Below, one piece after another: positions 8,878 through 20,361 of a stretch of DNA of 52,635 bases (position 1 is its first letter; each line of letters opens with the position of its first letter). The notes below the pieces were generated by a model. The model searched no databases. It had not been told where the DNA came from and saw only the letters and a program-made list of their open reading frames with translations. Both the position numbers and the translations under genes were made by a program. The stretch spans positions 1 through 52,635 of the forward strand of contig JAGRIJ010000019.1 of assembly GCA_020443295.1 (NCBI GenBank), in the 5' to 3' direction. The stretch is from Alphaproteobacteria bacterium (GTDB taxonomy: Bacteria; Pseudomonadota; Alphaproteobacteria; Micavibrionales; Micavibrionaceae).

Positions 8878-9474
8878 TTGGCTCAATCAGGCGCAGGTGA
8901 ATCCGTCATCCTTTTCCGCTACGCGTCAGCACTCCTTGATCTGGCGGAAGAAAAGAAGTCTCTCGACGCCGTTTCCGGCGATCTCACAAAAATTGCCGAT
9001 TACGAGAAAGAGTCCGAAGATTTCAGGCGTTTTCTGGCTTCTCCGCTCATCCCCAAAAGCCAGCAGAAAAAGATTATGGAAGGAATCGGCGAAAAGGCCG
9101 GTTTTTCTCCTTTGACCCGTAATTTCCTCAACGTCCTCGTGCTTAACGGGCGGATCAGGGTGCTTCCGGCGATTATCACAAAGTTCTTTGATCTCAAGGC
9201 GGAACGGAGCGGGGAAGTCGCGATCCGGATTGAAACGGCCCAACCCCTGTCCGAGGAACAGAAAAGCGGTTTCCAGACCAAGATGTCTTCCGTTTTTGGA
9301 AGGAAGGTGAAGCTGGACGTGTCTGTCGACCCGTCGATTATTGCGGGAATGGTCGTGACGGTCGGTTCGGTGATGATCGATGATTCCGTCCGCAGGAAAC
9401 TTGAATCCCTTGGCACGTCTTTGACCAAGAGCGCCAATCAGAATGCAGAACAAAACTTGAAAGAGGTAGTGTAA
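8878..9474 (+). CDS. atpH: ATP synthase F1 subunit delta
   Basis: The delta subunit (198 residues) joins the top of F1 to the peripheral stalk. N-terminal [19 protein letters not shown] and C-terminal [29 protein letters not shown] are family signatures. The only start that keeps the normal N-terminus is the TTG at 8878; no ATG lies nearby and the Shine-Dalgarno is weak (AGGGATACGTAAG). The stop overlaps the atpA start (TAATG), implying translational coupling. First gene of the F1 operon, as is usual in alphaproteobacteria, where Fo genes are elsewhere. A T/A-rich stretch (8831-8863) upstream may hold the promoter, but I see no well-spaced -35/-10 pair. Confidence 0.95.
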   Translation: MAQSGAGESVILFRYASALLDLAEEKKSLDAVSGDLTKIADYEKESEDFRRFLASPLIPKSQQKKIMEGIGEKAGFSPLTRNFLNVLVLNGRIRVLPAIITKFFDLKAERSGEVAIRIETAQPLSEEQKSGFQTKMSSVFGRKVKLDVSVDPSIIAGMVVTVGSVMIDDSVRRKLESLGTSLTKSANQNAEQNLKEVV

Positions 9475-11021
9475 TGGAACTTCGCGCTTCAGAAATTTCC
9501 AAACTGTTGAAAGAGCAAATTGCCGACTTTGAGGCTCAGGCCGACGTCGCCGAGATCGGCAAGGTCCTGTCCGTCGGGGACGGGGTTGCCCGCGTTTACG
9601 GCCTTGATAACGTTCAGGCCGGCGAGATGGTCGAGTTTCAAAAGGGCGTGGTCGGTATGGCGCTGAACCTTGAAGCCGACAATGTCGGGGTCGTTGTGTT
9701 CGGAAGCGACCGGGACATCAAGGAAGGCGACATCGTGCGCCGGACAAAGAAGATCGTTGAAATTCCTGTAGGCAAGGAACTGCTGGGCCGCGTTGTCGAT
9801 CCGCTGGGTAATCCTCTGGACGGCAAAGGGCCGATCAAAGGGTCTTCCACGAGCCGGATCGAAGTCAAGGCGCCGGGCATTATTCCGCGTAAATCCGTTT
9901 CCGAGCCGATGCAGACGGGCCTGAAAGCGATCGATGCGCTGGTTCCTATCGGACGCGGCCAGCGGGAGCTGATCATCGGTGACCGCCAGACCGGGAAGAC
10001 CGCCGTGGCTGTTGACACGATCATCAACCAGAAGTCGGTCAATAAATCCACGAATGAAAAAGACAAGCTTTACTGTATCTATGTCTCCATCGGGCAGAAG
10101 CGCTCGACGGTTGCGCAGCTTGTTAAAGAACTCGAAGAGCAGGGCGCGATGGAGTATTCCATCGTTGTCGCCGCTACGGCCTCCGATCCTGCGCCTTTGC
10201 AGTTTCTGGCGCCTTATGCCGGGTGCACGATGGGCGAATATTTCCGCGATAACGGCATGCACGCGCTGGCGATCTATGACGATCTGTCCAAGCAGGCCGT
10301 GGCTTACCGCCAGATGTCTCTCTTGCTGCGCCGCCCGCCGGGCCGCGAAGCTTATCCGGGGGATGTGTTCTACATTCACTCCCGCCTTCTGGAGCGTGCG
10401 GCGAAGCTGAACGACGATCAGGGCGGTGGGTCGCTGACCGCGCTTCCGATCATCGAAACGCAGGCCGGTGACATTTCCGCCTATATTCCGACGAACGTGA
10501 TTTCCATTACCGACGGGCAGATATTCCTTGAGACGGGTCTGTTCTTTAAAGGGATCCGTCCGGCGATCGACGTCGGCGCGTCCGTTTCGCGGGTCGGTTC
10601 CGCGGCGCAGATCAAGGCGATGAAACAGGTTGCCGGTAAGATCAAGCTTGAGCTTGCCCAGTACCGCGAGATGGAAGCTTTCGCGCAGTTCGCCTCGGAC
10701 CTTGATGCCAGTACGCAGCGTTTGCTGGCGCGCGGTGCGCGTCTGACGCTTTTGCTGAAGCAGCCGCAATACAGCCCGCTTCCTGTTGAAGAACAGGTTG
10801 TCGTGATCTTTGCCGGAACGCGGGGTTTCCTCGACAGCGTTGATCTTAAAGATGTCGAGGCGTATGAGCACCGTCTTCTGGAGCAGGTTCGCACTGGCGG
10901 CAGCGATATCCTTGAGGCGATCCGCAAGGACAAGCAACTGACCGAGGATACCGAGAAAAAACTGAACAAGTTTCTCGAAGATTTCGGAAAGAGTTTTGCA
11001 GGAACCAAGGCTGCCGCTTAA
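9474..11021 (+). CDS. atpA: ATP synthase F1 subunit alpha
   Basis: The non-catalytic nucleotide-binding subunit of F1, 515 residues, normal length. Walker A GDRQTGKT at 169-176, the signature [13 protein letters not shown] near 360, and N-terminal [15 protein letters not shown] typical of alphaproteobacterial AtpA. The ATG overlaps the atpH stop by one base. It is followed by 55 bases and then atpG. Nothing unusual in the sequence. Confidence 0.98.
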   Translation: MELRASEISKLLKEQIADFEAQADVAEIGKVLSVGDGVARVYGLDNVQAGEMVEFQKGVVGMALNLEADNVGVVVFGSDRDIKEGDIVRRTKKIVEIPVGKELLGRVVDPLGNPLDGKGPIKGSSTSRIEVKAPGIIPRKSVSEPMQTGLKAIDALVPIGRGQRELIIGDRQTGKTAVAVDTIINQKSVNKSTNEKDKLYCIYVSIGQKRSTVAQLVKELEEQGAMEYSIVVAATASDPAPLQFLAPYAGCTMGEYFRDNGMHALAIYDDLSKQAVAYRQMSLLLRRPPGREAYPGDVFYIHSRLLERAAKLNDDQGGGSLTALPIIETQAGDISAYIPTNVISITDGQIFLETGLFFKGIRPAIDVGASVSRVGSAAQIKAMKQVAGKIKLELAQYREMEAFAQFASDLDASTQRLLARGARLTLLLKQPQYSPLPVEEQVVVIFAGTRGFLDSVDLKDVEAYEHRLLEQVRTGGSDILEAIRKDKQLTEDTEKKLNKFLEDFGKSFAGTKAAA

Positions 11022-11076
11022 TTAGCGGTGCGGGTTTCATTACTGCAGCGAAAGCAGAAGAAGGACATAAAGCGAG

Positions 11077-12003
11077 ATGCCAAGCTTACGCGATTACAGG
11101 GACCGCATTAAATCGGTCAAATCGACCCGAAAGATCACGTCCGCCATGAAAATGGTTGCGGCCAGCAAACTGCGCCGCGCGCAGGAGCAGGCAGAGGCCA
11201 GCCAGCCTTATGCCGTTTCCATGTCCGAGATGCTGGCGCGTTTGGCCAAGAACGTTATCCTGACGGCGGCCAGTCCGAAGCTTCTGGCGGGAACGGGCTC
11301 CGATCAGCGGCACCTGCTGATTCTCGTTACGGCTGACCGCGGTCTTTGCGGCGGTTTTAACGCCTATGCCGTGAAGGAGCTCAAGCAGAAAATCGCCAGT
11401 CTTCGGGCGCAGGGCAAGGATGTGTCCATTGTGTGCGTCGGGCGCAAGGGGCGCGATATCATTCGCCGCGAATACGGGAGCCTGATCCTTGAGACCTTCC
11501 GGGACGTGTTCGGCAAGAACAAGGTCGATTTTGCCGTGGCGCACCAGATTTCCGAATTCGTTCTCTCGCGTTTCGAGGCGGGTGAATTCGATATTTGCAG
11601 CGTGGTTTACAACCAGTTCAAATCGGTCCTGATCCAGACTCCGGTGACGCAGCAGCTCATCCCTTTCCGTCCCCACGAGGAAGAGCTGTCTTCATCCAGG
11701 GCGGGTAAAAAGGATGAAGCGGATCAAAGTTCGGCAGCAGTGGTGTCTTCTCCCTATTCCTTTGAACCGGGGGAGGAAGAAATCCTGAGCAAGCTTTTGC
11801 CCCGGAACTTCAGCGTGCAGATTTACCGGGCCATGCTGGATAGTTCCGCCGGAGAGCAGGCGGCACGGATGACGGCCATGGATAACGCGACGCGCAACGC
11901 GGGCGAGATGATCAAGGATCTGACGCTGCAGTATAACCGTGCGCGTCAGGCCTATATTACCAAGGAACTGATTGAAATTATCTCCGGAGCAGAGGCGGTA
12001 TGA
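11077..12003 (+). CDS. atpG: ATP synthase F1 subunit gamma
   Basis: The central rotor shaft of F1, 308 residues. N-terminal [20 protein letters not shown] and C-terminal [19 protein letters not shown] are invariant family elements. An acidic, Ser-rich insertion (roughly 205-235, [19 protein letters not shown]) makes it slightly longer than the usual 290 or so; similar insertions occur in other alphaproteobacteria. AGAAGGA lies ahead of the ATG. The stop is only four bases from the start of the PAP2 gene, which takes the place normally held by atpD. Confidence 0.97.
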   Translation: MPSLRDYRDRIKSVKSTRKITSAMKMVAASKLRRAQEQAEASQPYAVSMSEMLARLAKNVILTAASPKLLAGTGSDQRHLLILVTADRGLCGGFNAYAVKELKQKIASLRAQGKDVSIVCVGRKGRDIIRREYGSLILETFRDVFGKNKVDFAVAHQISEFVLSRFEAGEFDICSVVYNQFKSVLIQTPVTQQLIPFRPHEEELSSSRAGKKDEADQSSAAVVSSPYSFEPGEEEILSKLLPRNFSVQIYRAMLDSSAGEQAARMTAMDNATRNAGEMIKDLTLQYNRARQAYITKELIEIISGAEAV

Positions 12004-12007
12004 TGCC

Positions 12008-14480
<2,473 letters not shown>

Positions 14481-14503
14481 TATAGGGGCAGAAAGGTTGT
14501 GCG

Positions 14504-14701
14504 ATGGAAATTGCTAAGGATCTTTTCATAGCAGTTCTTCCAGTATTCATTATACTTGGTGTCTTCTGGTTTTTTAGAAAAGATGGTAATCAATTAGGAA
14601 TTTATAGAGCAGATTACCTCAAAGTAATGAAGGCCCAGAACGAAAATCTTGAGCGCATCGCCAAAGCCTTGGAACACAAAAACGGAACAGACGTAAAATG
14701 A
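14504..14701 (+). CDS. Small single-span membrane protein between atpD and atpC
   Basis: A 65-residue protein: residues 3-25 form one hydrophobic segment (AKDLFIAVLPVFIILGVFWF), followed by a basic turn and an amphipathic helix (YLKVMKAQNENLERIAKALE). By hand count the gene is about 37% GC and its first 120 bases about 32%, far below atpD and atpC, with codons such as ATA, TTA and AGA. It starts 23 bases after atpD and its stop overlaps the atpC start (ATGA), so it is translated within the F1 operon. No family recognised; not the soluble alphaproteobacterial zeta inhibitor. A role as F1 accessory or membrane tether is speculation. Confidence 0.75.
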   Translation: MEIAKDLFIAVLPVFIILGVFWFFRKDGNQLGIYRADYLKVMKAQNENLERIAKALEHKNGTDVK

Positions 14702-15108
14702 GCAGAACAATCCATTTCGATCTCGTATCGCCCGAAAAGAAGCTGGTGTCCGAGGATGTTCACATGGCGATCATTCCCGGCGATGCGGGGGTGTTCGGCG
14801 TGATGGCCGGGCACAGTTCCCTTGTGGCGTCGCTTTCCATCGGGCTGATCAAGCTTTACAAGACCGAAAAGGACAAGCCGCGGGGAATTTTCATCATGGG
14901 GGGCTTTGCCGATGTTACGGGAACGAAATGCAGCGTTCTGGCCGAAGAGGCGATCCCCGTCGAGGAGATGAATGCCGAGACGCTTGCGCAGGATCTCAAA
15001 AATCTGAACGAAGATCTGGGGCTGGCCAAGGACGGGGCCGAGAAGGCGCAGATTCAGGATAAGATCAGGGTCGTTCAGGCCAAGCTGAGCGCGGTTTCCG
15101 CCGTTTAA
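14698..15108 (+). CDS. atpC: ATP synthase F1 subunit epsilon
   Basis: The epsilon subunit (136 residues), part of the rotor and a regulator of ATP hydrolysis. The N-terminal beta-sandwich is clear (IHFDLVSPEKKLVSEDV, IPGDAGVFGVMAGHSSLVASL), followed by the C-terminal helical hairpin (DLKNLNEDLGLAKDGAEKAQ). Its ATG overlaps the stop of the small membrane protein gene. Last gene of the F1 operon; no hairpin terminator is visible in the 74 bases after it. Confidence 0.96.
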   Translation: MSRTIHFDLVSPEKKLVSEDVHMAIIPGDAGVFGVMAGHSSLVASLSIGLIKLYKTEKDKPRGIFIMGGFADVTGTKCSVLAEEAIPVEEMNAETLAQDLKNLNEDLGLAKDGAEKAQIQDKIRVVQAKLSAVSAV

Positions 15109-15182
15109 CCTCATTTTCTATTGACATAATTTGACCGTTCTGTTCGACTGGTAGAAAGAACAAGAACCGCAGGGGGTGTTTC

Positions 15183-16094
15183 ATGAATCGTCTTGAAAAA
15201 GCAGGGGTCAGTCTTCTGGCCGTGTTGTGGCTCACCAGTTCCACGCCTCAGGATCTTGAATTTCGCGACGTTGATGCCGATCTGGGCCAGGACGATGCGC
15301 CGGTTCTTCTTGTTCCTTCTTCCCCGCAAGGAGCGATGGACGGTTTGTTTGTTTTGCCGCTGGAGCAGGGGGGCGACCCCAATACTCTTCTGGGGCTGGG
15401 GATGCGCAGCCGCGAAGCGGCCACGGTTTCAGGGGCTTGTGACGATAATCTGTCTCACGAGCTGGTCACGCGTGAAATCTATCGCCGGTTGTCGCAAGGC
15501 GATACGTTCAGGTCGTCCGGAGAGCATGCCGACGACGCGGGGGAGGATCACAGCACGATCAGCCAGCGCCTCCAGTCTTTCCGCAGAGAGCGGGAGGAGC
15601 GTTACGAGCATCTTTTTGCCTGTCAGGGCGATGATAAAGAAATCCACGAACGGGCCAGCTACCTTGTCGATCATCCCAATGACAGGGAGGCTTTTATGAA
15701 TCTCTATGTCGATCTGGTCGAGCAGCGCGGCGAAGAGGTTCTTGCACTCTATGACCTGAAGGATTTTGAGGATTTTGCCGATCTGCTGATGGAACAGTCC
15801 ATGCGTCAGCTGCGTGCGCGCTTTAGCGATTTTGACGAGTTTGTCGACGAAAAAATCCTGCGTGAAGCGGTTCACCAGAGCATCGCCGAAAATCATGATG
15901 AACTGGCCCTGATGGCGCTTAAAGGCGAACTGGTGGATATTTTTCAGGCGCAGAGCAGCGTTCCGCGGACTTTCCGCCTTGAGATGCCTCTGGCGCTTCA
16001 GAAAATTATTGCGCGGGATCTTGTCGAGCATATGGCCGAACGTGTCCAGCGCCGGACGTTTGATCGTACCTCGGGCCGCAAATTCGAAATCTAG
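15183..16094 (+). CDS. Hypothetical exported protein
   Basis: A 303-residue protein that I do not recognise. Residues 7-19 (AGVSLLAVLWLTS) could be a short signal or anchor segment, followed by an acidic stretch (FRDVDADLGQDD). The rest is charged and probably helical, with two cysteines near residues 85 and 147 and a repeated ED/DL-rich part (YDLKDFEDFADLLMEQ). Start is the ATG at 15183 preceded by GCAGGGGG. A TTGACA lies at 15121-15126 but lacks a convincing -10 at the right distance. It is separated from atpC by 74 bases and is convergent with the LOG-family gene. Confidence 0.7.
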   Translation: MNRLEKAGVSLLAVLWLTSSTPQDLEFRDVDADLGQDDAPVLLVPSSPQGAMDGLFVLPLEQGGDPNTLLGLGMRSREAATVSGACDDNLSHELVTREIYRRLSQGDTFRSSGEHADDAGEDHSTISQRLQSFRREREERYEHLFACQGDDKEIHERASYLVDHPNDREAFMNLYVDLVEQRGEEVLALYDLKDFEDFADLLMEQSMRQLRARFSDFDEFVDEKILREAVHQSIAENHDELALMALKGELVDIFQAQSSVPRTFRLEMPLALQKIIARDLVEHMAERVQRRTFDRTSGRKFEI

Positions 16095-16117
16095 GAAACT
16101 TTCCTGCGCTCGCACGC

Positions 16118-17056
16118 TTAATTCTTACGCTGCAGTTCTATGTGGGTTGCCGTTTCGCTCGGGCCCCATTTTTCCTGATCCAGATCGATATGGATGTGTT
16201 TTTGCTCAGAGAGTTTTTTTTTCAGAGCGGAAGATTCTTCATCGACGCTGAAAAGCTGGGTGCAGCGGTCGGAAATAAAGTGTTCTTTTTGTGCGCGTTC
16301 GATCCATTTCACAAGGGAAGAAAATTTTTTATCCTTGTTCAAGATGCCGATCGGGCGGGCATGTTTATCGAGTTGTTTCAGGCCGAGAGCCGTGGCCAGG
16401 ATATAGGTGTTCTTGATCGTCGGGTTATCGAAGATCAGCGGATCTTTCGAGCCGCGCAGAATTTCATCTTCAAAATGCGGGAATTTAGCGGGGTCGTCTT
16501 CTGACGGACCTTCGGGGGTATTCCAGCTTTTCAGGACGTTAAATACCTTTGCGACGGAGTCCGTGACGCGCAGAAACTCCTCGCGGTAATCCGGCAGGGT
16601 TTGCAGGTATTCGATCAGGGGGTCCCAGTAGCCCTCGGTATTTACCAGCACTATCGGCTTCCGGTGCAGGCCGCAATCGGCCCAGTGCAGAACTTCCGTC
16701 ATTTCATCGAGCGTGCCGAATCCGCCGGGCAGGACCAGAATCGCGTCGGCGCGGCGGAACATCTTGAGCTTGCGCTCCCACAGGTCGGGCACGAGGATGG
16801 TTTCATTCAGGCTGGGGTGAATGCGTTCGCTGTCCTTCAGGTTTTTCGGGATGACGCCGATGACGCGGGCCTTTGCGGCCAGCGCGTTATTCGCGATGAT
16901 TCCCATCAGGCCGGAATCCATGCCGCCATAGACCAGTGTTTTCTTTTCTTTTCCAATCAGGAGGCCCAGCTCTTTTGCGGTTTCCTTGAAGATTGGGCGG
17001 CACCGGCCCGAGGAGCCGAGATAGACCGTGACGCGTTTGATGTCGGAGAGTTTCAT
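16118..17056 (-). CDS. LOG-family nucleotide phosphoribohydrolase with C-terminal extension
   Basis: A 312-residue protein whose first 190 residues are the LOG/TIGR00730 Rossmann-type domain: YLGSSGRCRPIF, VYGGMDSGLMG, and the signature LPGGFGTLDEMTEVLHW with the catalytic Arg/Glu region (WERKLKMF upstream). Known members release the base from nucleoside 5'-monophosphates or pyrimidine/purine nucleotides. Typical members have about 190 residues; the additional 110 residues (a GILNKDKKFSSLVKWIERA segment and a Lys-rich tail) are not recognised. ATG at 17056 is preceded by AAAGG; a TTG just before is in frame. It lies 10 bases after pabA and is probably co-transcribed with it. Confidence 0.85.
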   Translation of the reverse strand: MKLSDIKRVTVYLGSSGRCRPIFKETAKELGLLIGKEKKTLVYGGMDSGLMGIIANNALAAKARVIGVIPKNLKDSERIHPSLNETILVPDLWERKLKMFRRADAILVLPGGFGTLDEMTEVLHWADCGLHRKPIVLVNTEGYWDPLIEYLQTLPDYREEFLRVTDSVAKVFNVLKSWNTPEGPSEDDPAKFPHFEDEILRGSKDPLIFDNPTIKNTYILATALGLKQLDKHARPIGILNKDKKFSSLVKWIERAQKEHFISDRCTQLFSVDEESSALKKKLSEQKHIHIDLDQEKWGPSETATHIELQRKN

Positions 17057-17066
17057 CAATGACCTT

Positions 17067-17681
17067 TTAGCCTGCCAGAGCTTTTGGCGCCGTTGCGTGA
17101 CGGTTCCTGTTCCATTCGTCGGCCATGATGACGAAATTATAGAGCAGGTCGATGCCCGTCGGGGTGAGAACGGATTCGGGGTGGAACTGTACCGCGTAAG
17201 TTGGAAAGTTCTTATGCTGCATGGCCATGATCTCGCCGTTGGCGGCGCGCGCGGTGACGACCAGCGGCGTTTCTTTCGGCAGTTGCGTGACGAGGGAGTG
17301 ATATCTTCCGATTTTCATCGGGTTGGGCAGGTCCCTGAACAGACCGGCTCCATCGTGTTCAATCGCCGTGGATTTTCCGTGGACCGGTTTTTCGGCGCGG
17401 ACCGTTATTCCGCCGAAGGCTTCGCCGATCGCCTGATGACCCAGGCAAACGCCGAGGATCGGGATGTCGGGCGCAAAACGCCTGACCGCCTCCACGCAGA
17501 TTCCTGCCTGCTCGGGGGCGCAGGGGCCGGGAGAGAGGATCAGCGTGTCGGGGTTCATCTCCGTGATCTCTTCGAGCGTGATCGCATCGTTTCGGCGCAC
17601 CTCATAGCTGCCGCCCAGCCGCTCGACATAGCGGGCGAGGTTGTAGACGAAGGAGTCGTAATTGTCGATCACCAAAATCAT
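17067..17681 (-). CDS. pabA: Aminodeoxychorismate/anthranilate synthase glutamine amidotransferase
   Basis: A 204-residue class I glutamine amidotransferase that supplies ammonia to the partner synthase. Motifs: DNYDSFVYNL at the start, the oxyanion SPGPCAPEQAG, the nucleophile elbow LGVCLGHQAIGEAFGG, and the catalytic His-Glu in VQFHPESVLTPTG. The pairing with pabB directly upstream points to p-aminobenzoate for folate; PabA proteins often also serve anthranilate synthase, so a dual role is possible. The ATG at 17681 follows pabB by 89 bases; no good Shine-Dalgarno is seen. Confidence 0.92.
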   Translation of the reverse strand: MILVIDNYDSFVYNLARYVERLGGSYEVRRNDAITLEEITEMNPDTLILSPGPCAPEQAGICVEAVRRFAPDIPILGVCLGHQAIGEAFGGITVRAEKPVHGKSTAIEHDGAGLFRDLPNPMKIGRYHSLVTQLPKETPLVVTARAANGEIMAMQHKNFPTYAVQFHPESVLTPTGIDLLYNFVIMADEWNRNRHATAPKALAG

Positions 17682-17770
17682 GGGCGGATATTAATGATTG
17701 CACCGTTCAAAAGGAAGTGTTCTTTGGGGTAACCCACAGATTTCATGGTGTTTTTCCGGATTTTGGGGAT

Positions 17771-19186
17771 TTACCCGCCCTTGGAGGCTGTTTTTGGCTG
17801 TTCGAGTCCGGCCTCGAAACTGCGGAAGAGGGCGCGGGCCTTGTCCAGCGTTTCCTGATATTCGGCGCCGGGGTCGGAGTCCGCGACGATGCCGCCGCCC
17901 GTCTGGAAGGTCACACTGTTGCCGTCATAGACCAAGGTGCGGATCAGGATGTTGCTGTCCATCTGGCCGTCGAAACCGATATAGGCCATGGAGCCGCAAT
18001 AGGGGCCGCGGCGGGTCGGTTCCATTTCCTCGATGATTTCCATCGCGCGGATTTTGGGTGCGCCGGTGATCGATCCGCCGGGGAAGCAGGCCCGCAGGAG
18101 GTCGAGCGCATCGCGTTCCTTTTTCAGCGATCCACGAACGGTGGAGACCAGATGGTGCACGCTGGCAAAGGTTTCGAGCTGGCAGAGATTATGCGCGGAA
18201 ATGGAATCCGGCTGGCAGACTTTCGAGAGGTCGTTGCGCAGCAAATCCACGATCATGATATTTTCCGCGCGGTCCTTTTCGCTGTTCAGCAGTTCCTCGC
18301 GGTACAGGCGGTCCTGCTGCGGGTCCGCAACATGCGGGCGCGTACCCTTGATGGGCATCGTGACGACCTCGCGCCGCGAATTGACGTTGAGGAATCTTTC
18401 GGGCGAGGCGGAAGAGATTTTAACCTTGCCCAAATTCATGTAGCAGGCAAAGGGGGCGGGGTTGATTTCGCGCAGCACGATGTAATGACCGAAAGAGTCG
18501 TAATTTTCCGGCAGCGTCGCCGCGAAGCGCTGGGCGATGTTGGCCTGAAAGATATCGCCGGCGTAGATATATTCGATGACCTGCTTGATCTTCTTAAGGT
18601 ATTCGGTCTGATGGATGTTGGACGTCCATTTCAAGCCTAGCGGGCTGTATGTCGGGTCGGGCTGTTCCCGGGTTAATTGCGCGAGGAAAAATTCACGCTT
18701 GCGCTCGGCTTCCTTCTGGTTTTTGGCGTGAGTGATGACCCACCCCTTGTTCTGCTTATGGTCATAGGCGTAGACCTGATCATAGAGTCCAACGGCCATG
18801 TCCGGAATTTCGGGATTGTCCTGCGCTGTTTCGGGCAGCGTTTCGATGAAGCGTCCAAGGTCGTATCCGAAATACCCGGCCGCGCCGCCCTGAAAGGGGG
18901 GAAGGTTCGGGACGGTTCTGGCTTTCTGGATCCATGCCTCCATGCGTTCGCGGAGAATGGCGAACGGGTCGCCGGGCAGGGTCAGGCGCTGATCCCAATT
19001 CGTGATCATCGTCTTGCCGTTCTTGGTTTCGACGGTTTCGATGGGATAGGCCATTACGAAAGAATAACGGCTGCCGGGGTGCGAGGGGTCGGCGCTGTCG
19101 AGCAGAAGGCTGTAGGGCAGGGACCGGACAGCGGAATAAGCCTGCAACGGATCGAGGTCCGCGATTTCATGAACAAAGGGTTTCAT
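17771..19186 (-). CDS. pabB: Aminodeoxychorismate synthase component I
   Basis: A 471-residue chorismate-binding enzyme that, with PabA, turns chorismate and glutamine into 4-amino-4-deoxychorismate. Residues about 274-280 read PIKGTRP; the Lys is the covalent nucleophile that marks PabB (TrpE has Ala here). Other signatures are IYAGDIFQANIAQRF, DRAENIMIVDLLRNDLS, FPGGSITGAPKIRAMEII and IQTGGGI-like FQTGGGIVADSDP. N-terminal part matches the trpE/pabB N domain. First gene of the pabB-pabA-LOG run. ATG at 19186 with a modest AGAG upstream. Confidence 0.94.
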   Translation of the reverse strand: MKPFVHEIADLDPLQAYSAVRSLPYSLLLDSADPSHPGSRYSFVMAYPIETVETKNGKTMITNWDQRLTLPGDPFAILRERMEAWIQKARTVPNLPPFQGGAAGYFGYDLGRFIETLPETAQDNPEIPDMAVGLYDQVYAYDHKQNKGWVITHAKNQKEAERKREFFLAQLTREQPDPTYSPLGLKWTSNIHQTEYLKKIKQVIEYIYAGDIFQANIAQRFAATLPENYDSFGHYIVLREINPAPFACYMNLGKVKISSASPERFLNVNSRREVVTMPIKGTRPHVADPQQDRLYREELLNSEKDRAENIMIVDLLRNDLSKVCQPDSISAHNLCQLETFASVHHLVSTVRGSLKKERDALDLLRACFPGGSITGAPKIRAMEIIEEMEPTRRGPYCGSMAYIGFDGQMDSNILIRTLVYDGNSVTFQTGGGIVADSDPGAEYQETLDKARALFRSFEAGLEQPKTASKGG

Positions 19187-19320
19187 TCAGACTCTATAAG
19201 CCCTTCTTTTTTATTATGCAAAAGATAAGTGCGGCAATTATACGGAGGCCTTGCAATAAAATACAAACTTTGCCATTCAAGTTTTCCACAACAGCGCTAA
19301 ACTATTGGCATGCCGTCATT

Positions 19321-20265
19321 TTAATCGGGGTTTTTGACTTTTTGCAAGTGGCTGGCGGTATATTTGAATGCTCTTCCATCAATAATCATCAGCCCCAGGC
19401 CGATAAAAGCCATGCCTATAATCTGCGTTGCCAGGAGCTTTTCTCCCAGAAAGGTGATTCCAAGGAAGTTTGCTGAAACGGGGATAAGAAACGTGACCAG
19501 AAGCAGGTTCGTGGCTCCGGCCGTGGAGAGAAGCTGGAAGTACAGAATGTAGGCAAAAGCCGTGCATATGACGGCCAGGGCGATCAGGCTGGCCCATACT
19601 TCAAGTCCGGGCATTGCCAAAGTGTATGGCTTGTCGATCATCGCTGCCAAGGGGATCAGGAATACCGTTGATATTGTGACCTGACCGGCGGCGGTGATGA
19701 CGGGGTCAACGGCCAGAGCTTTGAATTTTCGCCCGTACACTCCTGCTAATGCATAGGAGAATGCCGCTCCCAAAATTGCCAATTGGGCATATACGGCCAT
19801 GCCTAGGCCCTGCAATGCTCCGGGACCGATCATTACAATCACGCCTGTCAGCCCTGCAAGAACGCCGATCAGTTTTCTTGGATTGGCGCGTTCGTCGGGC
19901 AGCAAGATGCCGGCCACTAAGATTGTGAATAATGGAGTCGTTGCATTCAGGATTGAGGCCAGTCCCGAAGAAATTTCGGTTTGTCCCCATACGATCAGGG
20001 TAAAGGGAATAATGTTATTGAGGATCCCCATCGTCATAAATGCCTTCCATATTTGGGGGCTTTTTGGAACCGGCAAGCGCTTGAGGGCTATATAAAGCCA
20101 AAGGGCGATTGCCGCCAGCGCCACCCGCGAAGCCACAACCGTTAGGGTTGGGAGGTGAACCACTATGATTTTGATAAAGAAAAACGATCCGCCCCAAATA
20201 ACGGAAAGCAAAAGGAGTATACTCCACTCCCTCAGCCCCATGGTCGTTTTTATATTATTGTTCAA
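19321..20265 (-). CDS. EamA-family (DMT) transporter
   Basis: A 314-residue inner-membrane protein with ten hydrophobic segments arranged as two EamA halves: first half beginning LLLLSVIWGGSFFFIK, with GQTEISSGLASILNATTPLFT, second half with AILGAAFSYALAGVYGRKF and AFAYILYFQLLSTAGATNLLL. Such proteins export amino acids or metabolites; the substrate cannot be read from sequence. I set the start at a TTG (20265) because AAGGA lies seven bases upstream; the ATG at 20241, which begins MGLREWSI, is the alternative and would give 306 residues. Lone gene on the minus strand. Confidence 0.85.
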   Translation of the reverse strand: MNNNIKTTMGLREWSILLLLSVIWGGSFFFIKIIVVHLPTLTVVASRVALAAIALWLYIALKRLPVPKSPQIWKAFMTMGILNNIIPFTLIVWGQTEISSGLASILNATTPLFTILVAGILLPDERANPRKLIGVLAGLTGVIVMIGPGALQGLGMAVYAQLAILGAAFSYALAGVYGRKFKALAVDPVITAAGQVTISTVFLIPLAAMIDKPYTLAMPGLEVWASLIALAVICTAFAYILYFQLLSTAGATNLLLVTFLIPVSANFLGITFLGEKLLATQIIGMAFIGLGLMIIDGRAFKYTASHLQKVKNPD

Positions 20266-20361
20266 AATCCGATCCTTGAAATTTGCGCCAAGCGTATCAT
20301 TTGAGCTAACGAAGGGCATTCCGTTTCTTGGGAATCTGAAAATCCTTATGAGTGTTATGCG

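Noticed and set aside
9489..10937. A 482-codon open frame on the minus strand opposite atpA
   Set aside because: Shadow of a well-conserved gene, no Shine-Dalgarno or family features.
15121..15160. TTGACA at 15121 as promoter for the exported protein at 15183
   Set aside because: No -10-like hexamer lies 16-18 bases downstream.
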